Both the position numbers and the translations under genes were made by a program. Below the pieces are notes generated by a model. That model was given only the letters and a program-made list of their open reading frames with translations. It ran no database searches and had not been told where the DNA came from. A DNA stretch of 7,618 nt from CAZVCJ01 sp964625745 (GTDB lineage: Bacteria; Chloroflexota; Anaerolineae; VGOG01). Shown piece by piece: positions 1-6,400 of the stretch. Where the stretch lies: positions 1-7,618 of the forward strand of contig CAZVCJ010000188.1 in NCBI GenBank assembly GCA_964625745.1, given 5' to 3'. How positions within the stretch are numbered: position 1 is the first letter of the stretch; each line of letters begins with the position of its first letter.

Positions 1-21
1 CTTTTCGTTTTTGTCAGTCAT
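1..21 (-). CDS. Start of a further gene of the dnaK operon, cut by the window edge (possibly grpE)
   Basis: Seven codons are visible on the minus strand, reading MTDKNEK, with ATG at 21-19. An AGAGG Shine-Dalgarno-like stretch (32-36) sits 10 bases upstream. The reading frame is open to the edge. Its position, same strand and about 80 bases after the dnaK stop, fits a heat-shock operon in which grpE or dnaJ follows dnaK. The charged, lysine- and acid-rich start is more like GrpE than DnaJ, whose N-terminus normally begins with a J-domain tyrosine motif. Seven residues cannot prove identity, so no symbol is given. Confidence 0.4.
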
Positions 22-37
22 AGCTTTGTGACCTCTA

Positions 38-100
38 ACGTGAAGCGTGAAACGTAAAACGTGAATTCCTTTTCACGCATCACGTCTTCACGTTTCACGT
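38..100. repeat. Inverted repeat made of ACGTGAA-type heptamers, just after dnaK
   Basis: Left arm 38-65 is four tandem heptamers (ACGTGAA, GCGTGAA, ACGTAAA, ACGTGAA). After a 6-base loop (66-71), the right arm 72-100 is the complementary set (TTCACGC, ATCACGT, one extra C, TTCACGT, TTCACGT). The arms pair over most of 28 bp. The structure begins 3 bases after the dnaK stop codon and ends just before the Shine-Dalgarno of the next start codon. It would form a long hairpin in the operon mRNA. No T-run follows either arm, so it is not a standard intrinsic terminator. It may instead be an intercistronic RNA-stability or attenuation element, or a dispersed genomic repeat. I recall similar CGTGAAA/CGTAAAA strings in intergenic DNA of Chloroflexota, but this was not checked. 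Confidence 0.8.
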
Positions 101-103
101 CGC

Positions 104-2008
104 TTACATCTCACGGAACTCGCCTTCCACCACGCCTTCGTCCGTAGGGCCAGCCGCGCCTGGACCTGGGCCACCACCCGGCTGATACCCGGCCTGGCCC
201 TGGCCGTACATCTGCTGGGACATGGCGTAACTGGCTTGCTTCAGCTCCTCTGTGACCCGGCGGATGCGGGCCACGTCATCGCTTTGCATCGCCTGGCGCA
301 GTTCCCCGATCTTGCTCTCGATGGCCCGGCGGTCGGTGTCTGAGATCTTGTCGCCCATCTCTCGCAAGGTCTTCTCCATCTGGTAGGCCAGGCTATCGGC
401 CTGGTTGCGGGTGTCTGCCAACTCGCGCAGTCGCCGGTCCTCGGCCTCGTGCTGGCGGGCCTGCCCCACCATGTTCTCCACATCGTTTTTCGAAAGGTTA
501 GTGGAGGCGGTGATAGCTATCTTCTGTTCCCTGCCCGTGGCCTTGTCCTTGGCCGCGACGTTCAGGATGCCGTTGGCATCAATGTCAAAAGTCACCTCGA
601 TCTGCGGAAGGCCACGCGGCGCAGGGGGGATCCCCTCCAGCCGGAAGCGGCCCAGGGTGATGTTGTCAGCGGCCATGGGCCGCTCGCCCTGCAGCACGTG
701 GATGTCCACCGCAGTTTGGCTATCCTCGGCCGTGGAGAAGATCTCACTCTTCCGCACGGGGATGGTGGTGTTGCGCTCGATGAGCGGTGTCATGACAGCG
801 CCCAGGGTCTCCAGGCCCAGGGTCAATGGCGTCACGTCCAGCAGCAGCACGTCCTTGACCTCACCGCCCAGCACGCCCGCCTGCAAACCAGCTCCCACAG
901 CCACCACCTCGTCGGGGTTGACGCCCTTGTGAGGCTCCTTGCCGCCGGTAAGCTCCCTCACCAGGTCCTGGATCATCGGCATGCGGGTAGCGCCACCCAC
1001 CAGCACGACCTCTTTGATGTTACTGGCTGTCAGACCAGCATCAGATACAGCTTGCTCGAAAGGACCACGACAGCGCTCCACCAGATCCTCGGTCAGTTGC
1101 TCCAGCTTGGCTCGGGTCAGTTTCATTTGCAGGTGCTTGGGGCCAGAGGCGTCGGCGGTGATGAAGGGCAGATTGATCTCTGCCTCCGTCACCGTGGAGA
1201 GCTCAACCTTAGCCTTCTCCGCCGCTTCCTTCAGCCGCTGCAGGGCCTGGCGGTCCCCACGCAGGTCTATGCCCTGATCCCTCTTGAACTCGTCGGCGAT
1301 ATAATCCGCTACTCGCTGATCCCAGTCGTCGCCGCCCAGGAAAGTGTCGCCGCTGGTGGACTTGACCTCCACCACCCCTTCGCCCACCTCCAGGACGGAG
1401 ACGTCGAAAGTGCCGCCGCCCAGGTCGAAGACCAGGATGGTCTCCAGCTCCTTCTTGTCCAGCCCGTAGGCCAGGGACGAGGCGGTAGGCTCGTTGACGA
1501 TGCGCAGCACCTCCAGCCCGGCGATCCTGCCGGCGTCCTTGGTGGCCTGGCGCTGGGAGTCGTTGAAGTAGGCCGGCACGGTGATCACCGCCTGCCGCAC
1601 CGGCTCGCCCAGATAACCCTCGGCGTCCCTCTTAAGCTTCTGGAGGATCATGGCCGAGATTTCCTGGGGAGTATAGGTCTTGTCCGTGACCGGAATGTGG
1701 ACGCGAGCATCGCCCGCTGGCCCTTCCACAATCTTGTAGGGCAGTATCTTCCTGGCTTTCTCCACCTCTGGGTCGTCGTAGCGCCGCCCCATCAGACGCT
1801 TGATGGAGAAGACGGTGTTGTCAGGGTTCACGGTGGCCTGGCGCTTGGCCACCTGGCCCACCAGCCGCTCGCCCGTCTTGGTGAAAGCCACCACAGAGGG
1901 GCAAAGCCGTCCACCCTCAGCGGTAGGGATAACCGTCGAGTCGCCGCCTTCCAGCACAGCGATAACAGAGTTCGTCGTTCCTAGATCAATACCAACAATC
2001 TTGCTCAT
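104..2008 (-). CDS. dnaK: Molecular chaperone DnaK (Hsp70)
   Basis: This is a full-length 634-residue Hsp70, the usual bacterial size. It is a cytosolic ATP-dependent chaperone that binds exposed hydrophobic peptides, with DnaJ stimulating hydrolysis and GrpE exchanging nucleotide. Phosphate-1 loop IDLGTTNS is at residues 7-14, the NEPTA segment at 172-176, phosphate-2 VFDLGGGTFDVSVL at 193-206 and the adenosine motif VLVGGATRMPMI at 335-346. The interdomain linker VLLLDVTPLTL is at 387-397. The substrate-binding beta domain follows to about 505, then the helical lid to about 600. A Gly/Pro/Gln-rich linker leads to the acidic tail ending EGVVEGEFREM. The ATG at 2008 overlaps the TGA of the upstream small gene (ATGA), with AGGAG 8 bases upstream inside that gene, so translation is probably coupled. 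No key residue appears to be missing. Confidence 0.98.
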   Translation of the reverse strand: MSKIVGIDLGTTNSVIAVLEGGDSTVIPTAEGGRLCPSVVAFTKTGERLVGQVAKRQATVNPDNTVFSIKRLMGRRYDDPEVEKARKILPYKIVEGPAGDARVHIPVTDKTYTPQEISAMILQKLKRDAEGYLGEPVRQAVITVPAYFNDSQRQATKDAGRIAGLEVLRIVNEPTASSLAYGLDKKELETILVFDLGGGTFDVSVLEVGEGVVEVKSTSGDTFLGGDDWDQRVADYIADEFKRDQGIDLRGDRQALQRLKEAAEKAKVELSTVTEAEINLPFITADASGPKHLQMKLTRAKLEQLTEDLVERCRGPFEQAVSDAGLTASNIKEVVLVGGATRMPMIQDLVRELTGGKEPHKGVNPDEVVAVGAGLQAGVLGGEVKDVLLLDVTPLTLGLETLGAVMTPLIERNTTIPVRKSEIFSTAEDSQTAVDIHVLQGERPMAADNITLGRFRLEGIPPAPRGLPQIEVTFDIDANGILNVAAKDKATGREQKIAITASTNLSKNDVENMVGQARQHEAEDRRLRELADTRNQADSLAYQMEKTLREMGDKISDTDRRAIESKIGELRQAMQSDDVARIRRVTEELKQASYAMSQQMYGQGQAGYQPGGGPGPGAAGPTDEGVVEGEFREM

Positions 2009-2205
2009 ATCTTATACTCCTCTTCTTGATTATCGTCTTGGGGAACGGAAGCCAGAGCCGTGGGATCGTCTGGCTGCGGCAGTCTGCCGTAGTCGCAGGT
2101 GCAGGGGCCGCCCTGGCTGCAGCCGATGCAGCAATAGGCCGCCCCATCCACGATAGTCGGTTGCCAGTTGAACTCGAAGCCGCAGTTGGCGCAGACCGCT
2201 CTCAT
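2005..2205 (-). CDS. Small seven-cysteine metal-binding protein, metallothionein- or zinc-ribbon-like
   Basis: The protein has 66 residues from the ATG at 2205. Cysteines fall at 5, 8, 25, 26, 29, 35 and 37, in a CxxC-x16-CCxxC-x5-CxC layout inside the first 40 residues. The core YCCIGCSQGGPCTCDY resembles the YCxxxCxxG...CxC part of prokaryotic metallothioneins and related small zinc proteins. A disordered, acidic tail (DDNQEEEYKI) follows. It probably binds Zn or another soft metal in the cytosol; the exact role is unknown. An upstream in-frame ATG at 2238 would give 77 residues, but it has no good Shine-Dalgarno and lies upstream of the transcript start inferred from the -10 box. The ATG at 2205 has AAGGAG 8 bases before it and begins right before the Cys motif. 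It is the first gene of the dnaK operon and overlaps dnaK by 4 bases. Confidence 0.8.
   Translation of the reverse strand: MRAVCANCGFEFNWQPTIVDGAAYCCIGCSQGGPCTCDYGRLPQPDDPTALASVPQDDNQEEEYKI
2017..2021 (-). promoter_or_regulatory. Ribosome binding site of dnaK, inside the upstream gene
   Basis: AGGAG lies 8 bases before the dnaK ATG. It falls within the Glu-Glu codons near the 3' end of the upstream small gene, so ribosomes finishing that gene are positioned at the dnaK start. Confidence 0.75.
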
Positions 2206-2213
2206 GCTTGCCG

Positions 2214-2219
2214 CTCCTT
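2214..2219 (-). promoter_or_regulatory. Ribosome binding site that decides the start of the small Cys-rich gene
   Basis: AAGGAG with an 8-base spacer precedes the ATG at 2205. The competing ATG at 2238 has no comparable site, which favours the shorter 66-residue protein. Confidence 0.7.
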
Positions 2220-2238
2220 CCCCTGATGGTTTACCCAT

Positions 2239-2247
2239 ATTCTACCA
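2239..2247 (-). promoter_or_regulatory. Extended -10 promoter of the Cys-rich protein-dnaK operon
   Basis: On the minus strand TGG-TAGAAT (TGn plus a 5/6 match to TATAAT) occupies 2247-2239, giving a predicted start near 2232 and a leader of about 26 bases to the ATG at 2205. No good -35 hexamer lies at 16-18 bp spacing; that region is filled by the 11-bp direct repeats. This fits an activator-dependent or extended -10 promoter. No HrcA/CIRCE inverted repeat is present. Confidence 0.5.
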
Positions 2248-2255
2248 CAGCTGTG
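2246..2255. promoter_or_regulatory. 10-bp perfect palindrome in the dnaK-operon promoter
   Basis: CACAGCTGTG reads the same on both strands. It lies between the -10 box and the direct repeats, at about -14 to -23 of the predicted start, where a bound repressor would block polymerase. Its status as an operator is inference from position; a 10-bp palindrome can also occur by chance. Confidence 0.35.
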
Positions 2256-2293
2256 TTAGAACAACGTTAGAGGAGTGTTAGAGTTTTGTTAGA
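2255..2293. repeat. Four GTTAGA hexamers at an exact 11-bp period (response-regulator-type box)
   Basis: On the plus strand GTTAGA starts at 2255, 2266, 2277 and 2288, each 6-base copy followed by a 5-base spacer; on the strand of the genes it reads TCTAAC. Hexamers at 11-bp spacing on one DNA face are the known layout of OmpR/PhoB-family sites, for example the Bacillus PhoP box of TTAACA-like hexamers with 5-bp spacers. The array spans about -23 to -61 of the predicted start, covering the missing -35 region, as expected for an activator of this class. The repeat and period are directly visible; the regulator is not in the window. Confidence 0.75.
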
Positions 2294-2311
2294 GTTTGGT
2301 GGCAAGAGAAG

Positions 2312-2339
2312 AGCCGAGTCGGGTTTATCCAACTCGGCT
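2312..2339. terminator. Strong hairpin between the two operons; possible weak terminator
   Basis: An 8-bp perfect stem (AGCCGAGT with ACTCGGCT) encloses 12 bases that can pair a little further. On the minus strand, the direction of the exported-protein operon, it is followed by CTTCTCTTG rather than a true U-run. A terminator function is therefore possible but not established. It is the only strong stem found between that operon and the dnaK promoter. Confidence 0.35.
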
Positions 2340-2412
2340 ATTTCCCCCGTCAGCGTTGGCGCTGCTTATCGTAGGACTCTGAGCGGGTATGACCTGCCGG
2401 GCGCGGGGTGTC

Positions 2413-2548
2413 GCATAACGGATGAAGTTCACCTGTCGCGCGGGAACTGCAACATCATTCCTTGCCCTACCAGCGCAAACTGCGCGTGCAAAAGTACACT
2501 TCGCCCTCGGCGCATGATAGCGCGGTCAGGTGTAGGGATGGGTTAGAT
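2413..2548 (+). repeat. Imperfect inverted repeat with attC-like layout
   Basis: The left arm has GCATAAC (2413-2419), then CACCTG (2430-2435) and CGCGC (2437-2441). The right arm mirrors it with GCGCG (2520-2524), CAGGTG (2527-2532) and GTTAGAT (2542-2548). GTTAGAT fits the integron R' core GTTRRRY. The spacing TAAC-to-CACCTG is 10 bases on the left and 9 on the right, like the single extrahelical base of attC L'' boxes. A small hairpin (2473-2485) sits at the centre. Total length, 136 bp, is at the upper end of known attC sites. Against this, the inner arms pair poorly, the R'' copy is not a perfect RYYYAAC, and no integrase is nearby. A MITE-like dispersed repeat is the main alternative. 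Confidence 0.35.
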
Positions 2549-2625
2549 GGCCGCGGTACAGAACAAAGTTGAATTGGGGCGAAGAATCTACCTTTAATCA
2601 AGCGCAGGCTTTTCAGCTTTGCCAT

Positions 2626-3432
2626 CTAGTCATCCAAATGTTCCGCATCTAGCAGTGCACGTACCTGGCGCTCGGTGTCGTCAAGGAAATTCTGTATAGA
2701 CCTATACAGTCGTCTGAAACGCTCTATGATATAGGCTTCATATAGTTCTCTGATGAATTTCATGAGATTTCTTAATACCTTGGCAATCCTGGCAGTAAGT
2801 AAGGCGAGATACATTGTAGCTATCTTACTGAACCTGTAAGCAACTTTGATGGATACCCAAAGTCCTCTTAAGAGATCAGCGCTCACTCTAAACAAGCCAG
2901 CAGTTACTATGAATACCGCAACTAGGGAAGCCAACATCATCTTCAGAAAACTCCAGTGGATGATGTCGCTAATCATCAAGGCCAAGATCGTATAAGCTGT
3001 TATGAAGAGCCAGTATTCTCTTCCAACTCGTTTAAGTTTCTCGTGGCGAATGTATCTCCCTAGGACTACTCTTACAATAACGCCAACGAACAAGAGTAGA
3101 ACAGGCCAAAGCGTTGCAACGAAGTGCACATCTGCGTGGATGCTAAGGATTCGGTTACCAAACACCGATATGCCATCAAATCTTGGCCAATGTTCTAATA
3201 TGAATCTCTGGTAATCTTGTAACCAGTGCGCCAACGGCAGATCACGCAAAACAGTTAACTCAAAAACTGTCGTCCGCACTGGTTGGGTATAGTAGAACAC
3301 CATTGCAAGAATGAGAATCAAGGCAGCTAAACCCTCAGCTATGCTTTTTGAGGTAAAAAGCACAGCGAGCAAGACGATGGCGACGCTCAACACTTTTGAC
3401 CAGCTTGGTATCAAGTCTATTAGGTACTTCAT
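2626..3432 (-). CDS. Multi-pass membrane protein of unknown function, low GC
   Basis: I do not recognise the family. The 268-residue protein starts at the ATG at 3432, which has AAGGAG 6 bases upstream. An earlier in-frame GTG at 3459 gives 277 residues but has no such site. Hydrophobic segments lie at about residues 12-28, 32-48, 102-125, 140-157 and 161-182, suggesting five membrane spans. A long amphipathic, strongly basic stretch (about 186-245) follows, then an acidic end (EHLDD). The loop between spans 2 and 3 (about 50-100) is rich in Trp, His and Arg. Two hand-counted 60-base blocks are 37% and 43% GC, against 68% for a block in dnaK, so base composition differs sharply from the neighbours. 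It lies 60 bases after the hydrolase stop without an obvious terminator, so co-transcription is likely. Role unknown; an accessory to the exported proteins is only a guess from context. Confidence 0.8.
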   Translation of the reverse strand: MKYLIDLIPSWSKVLSVAIVLLAVLFTSKSIAEGLAALILILAMVFYYTQPVRTTVFELTVLRDLPLAHWLQDYQRFILEHWPRFDGISVFGNRILSIHADVHFVATLWPVLLLFVGVIVRVVLGRYIRHEKLKRVGREYWLFITAYTILALMISDIIHWSFLKMMLASLVAVFIVTAGLFRVSADLLRGLWVSIKVAYRFSKIATMYLALLTARIAKVLRNLMKFIRELYEAYIIERFRRLYRSIQNFLDDTERQVRALLDAEHLDD

Positions 3433-3438
3433 TAGGGA

Positions 3439-3444
3439 CTCCTT
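3439..3444 (-). promoter_or_regulatory. Ribosome binding site that decides the start of the membrane protein
   Basis: AAGGAG lies 6 bases before the ATG at 3432. The alternative GTG (3459) and ATG (3450) starts lie upstream of this site and lack a comparable one. Confidence 0.7.
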
Positions 3445-3492
3445 CACCATAGCAGTCACCAGTTGTGCTTGTTTGTAGGACTCAGATGCCCC

Positions 3493-6400
3493 TCAGTGGT
3501 TGCGCAGGATGAGTGGCAGGTAGATGTTTGCGCTTGCGAAGCTAAGATAATCGTAGGCTGCTGTGGTGTAGACATTCTCGGCTTCGGCTACCACAAGGGC
3601 CGCTCCTCGACGGTCGGTAAGCAGCAGGTTGGTCAACGTGTACCGCCCATTCCGCTGTGAGGCGTAGATGTCGTCGCCGTCGAAGCGCAGCGCCAAAGTA
3701 CCTGCTCCCGTGGCGACATCTTCGATGGTGAAGCTGTGCGCCACGAAGTTGCCATCCGCATCCACCAGATCTGCCGACAAGCTGACAGTACCGCTGATGA
3801 TGGCATTGATGCCTGCCGTGACTGTCAAGGCTTCGTACAGGGACGAGCCTGGCGAGCGAGGTTGGGGTGTGTCGCTATACACACCGCTCAGGGTGACGGT
3901 GTTGGACGCAATCTGGAAGGCCAGGCTCAGGCCACGCTCGAAGGGCACGTCGCCCGCAGTGGTGCCGGTGGCAACCAGACGCACTTCCGCATAGCCCGGC
4001 GCATCCGGCACGGTGTACGTGGCCCGATATTGCCCCGCCTCTAACGGGGACAGGCTCACGGTGTCCGTCACGCCATCGGCGCGCAGGATGGTGGCCGTTA
4101 CCACGGCGCTGGCCGGCGAACCCGACAGCGAAGCGGTGATCGTCGCTGAAGCGCCGGGGGCATACCAGTCGCGGTCTGTTTCGGCTGTCAGCGATAGGAG
4201 GCTGTCAAAGGCGACAAAGGTGGTGTGGGCGCTGCCCCCCGCCGGGATGTCACCCCTGGCCTGTAGCACCAACTGCCAGATCCCGGTGATGGCGTTGGGG
4301 AAGTAGTAGGTGGCCGATGTCGCGTCAGCATCGTAGGTTACAACATCTGGATGGCTGGTGGCGTAGGCCGGGTCAATCGTTTGACCGCTTGGATCAACCA
4401 GAGTGAGTGCCAGCGTGCCAGTCTGCCATTGTGCCGCAAACAGGGTAGGGCCACCCTCCAGCGAGATGGTGCGCGTAGCAGTCTGACCCGCCAGCAACGT
4501 GCCATACTCAAAGGGGGTATGTTGTGCCAGCGTGGGTGCGGCCTCTGCTGTGATCTGCAGCGTGCCTACGCTGCCACAGATGTTGCTGGTCTTATCTACC
4601 AGCACTGGCTTGAGGCACTGGGTATAGCTTGTGCTCTGGCCACCGTCGCGAATGAAATAGGTGCGCGAACCCATGCCTTTGCTGTGGACTTCATCCGTTT
4701 CCCAGCGGTCTAGAGTGCCCGAAAGCCCTGTTCCACTGCTGGTTGGAATTAGAGCATCGTCTGATCCAGGGATGATCGCATCAAGTGCCATGCCAAGAGC
4801 GCTTCGGGAGAAAAACGGTGCGTCGCCGCTGATCACATGGTAGCTTACGTCCTGGGCCCGTTCTGAGTGATCCCGGTTGAAGAGGATCATCCCCGTCGTC
4901 GTGAACTCACACACGGCGGGTTGGAAGAGAGCACAGTACGCTCCTAGGCCCACCAATCCTCCAGATTCCCCAATTAAGAAAGTCAGTGCATCAACTGGCA
5001 CACCCAGATGGGGACTGCCGAAAGTGAACAGAGCGGCCACGTCTTCATCGTAGTTCAGTCCTTCAATGTAGGCGCGGCTGACCAGCCCGCCCATGCTGTG
5101 GGCAATCAGAATGACTTTTTCCTGGTTTGTGGCAGCCTTGGCCAGAGCGATAGCGTGGCGCAGGCAGGGCACGTTTTCGATGAGAGGAGGTGTGTAGCAC
5201 GGCGAAGTTTCGAGATAGGCGTAGGCGACGTAGTAGCCAGCCGCCCGCAACTCATCGTCCACCGATTCGAAAGCGGAATTCGGATCGGGCCAGTCACACG
5301 GGCCCCACGGCGGGAACCCTCCCCATCCATGCACAAAGACAATGGGAAACTTATCATAGCCCGTGAAGTCTTGCCCCGTGGCATCCGGCGGTATGCTCAC
5401 CGTGCGCGAGGCTGGCCAGAAGGTATAGCCGCTTTTGCTGGGCGCGATGGTGTAGGTGCCCGCCGTCAGCCAGCTGAGGGTGTAGTTACCGCTACTGCCG
5501 GTGGTGGCGGTATGCCCTGCGCCGTCGGAGATGGAGGCACCGGAGATAGGGTTGCCGCTGCCATCGGTCACCCGGCCGGAGATGGAGCATGTGCCTCCCA
5601 CCTCTATCGTCACCTGGACTGTCTCATTGCCTCCGTTAGAGGAGACAATGATGTCAGCGGTGTAGTCTCCAGTGCTCAGGCCACTGCGGTCTACGTTCAC
5701 AGTGATGGTGGCATCCTCCGTGCCGCTGGTGGGGCTGACTGAGAGCCAGGTCTTATCCTCGCTGACAGACCAGGTAAGAGTGCCACCCCCGGCGTTTGAG
5801 ATGTTGAAAGTCTTCTGAGTCTGGGTGGCTCCAAAGTCTAAAGAGGTAGGGTACACCGACAAGACTGGGGAGGTAGGCTCTATTAAGAAGGACTGCTCGG
5901 CGCTCGTGGCCGTGTTGTCGCTTCGGTCGGTGCTGCGAACGACGTAGTAGTATGTCGTCCCCGGTACCAGCTCGCTCAGCGTGATCTCGTGCTGCTTGAC
6001 GTACAGCGGGTCGCTCACCGTCTCGGAGTAGGCGCCGGACTGCGTTCCGTAGAGGACGGTGCTGGTGGCGAACTCGTCGGTGGTCCAGGTGATGGTAGCA
6101 CTGTCGTTGCCCACCGCATTGGCGGCGATGTCGCTGATCTGGGGCGGCGTGGTGTCATCCAGCAGGCCGACTGGATACGCCATTTCCTCAGCGCGAGTCG
6201 AACTGGCGTACTCGGCGACGACGCGCTTCGTGATGCTGTTGATTAGATCCCGGAGCGCAGTGGGTGGCTCGGTGAGAGCGCGCGGGGTGGTTGAGTTGGC
6301 GTACTCGGCTACGACACGCTCCGTGATGCTGTTGATTAGATCCCGAAGCGTAGTGGGAGGCTCAGCGAGCGCTTGAGGTGCGGTTGAGTGGGCATATTCC

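Larger units (their letters stand above)
2294..2625. other. Intergenic region of 332 bases without a supported gene
   Basis: Apart from the hairpin and the attC-like repeat listed separately, I see no gene, no tRNA and no good promoter here. A plus-strand open frame of 86 codons crosses it (2286-2546). It has no ribosome binding site, spans the hairpin and the inverted repeat, and reads as low-complexity Cys/Arg-rich sequence, so I do not call it. The 77 bases after the membrane-protein stop contain only a 4-bp stem (AAGC/GCTT) and no clear terminator. Confidence 0.6.

Noticed and set aside
38..100. CRISPR array or minisatellite
   Set aside because: The units are 7 bases long, without spacers and arranged as one inverted pair, so it is neither a CRISPR nor a simple tandem array.
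449..1984. Long plus-strand open frame of 511 codons opposite dnaK
   Set aside because: dnaK on the other strand is certain. Long antisense frames are a known by-product of GC-rich dnaK codon usage, and the translation is low-complexity (His, Leu, Gly, Gln) with no motif or ribosome binding site.
2206..2238. Upstream ATG (2238) as start of the small Cys-rich gene
   Set aside because: It has no ribosome binding site and lies only one base from the -10 hexamer, upstream of the predicted transcript start. The ATG at 2205 has AAGGAG at 8 bases.
2266..2282. CIRCE (HrcA) operator upstream of dnaK
   Set aside because: GAGTGTTAG resembles one CIRCE half-site (GAGTGCTAA), but the matching TTAGCACTC at 9-base spacing is absent. 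The sequence is better explained by the 11-bp direct repeats.
2286..2546. Plus-strand frame of 86 codons in the intergenic region
   Set aside because: It has no Shine-Dalgarno, crosses a hairpin and an inverted repeat, and has an unlikely composition rich in Cys and Arg. A pseudogene fragment cannot be excluded but nothing supports it.
5008..5742. Plus-strand open frame of 244 codons opposite the hydrolase catalytic region
   Set aside because: It is antisense to a region with clear catalytic motifs and domain structure. No promoter, ribosome binding site or recognisable domain was seen.
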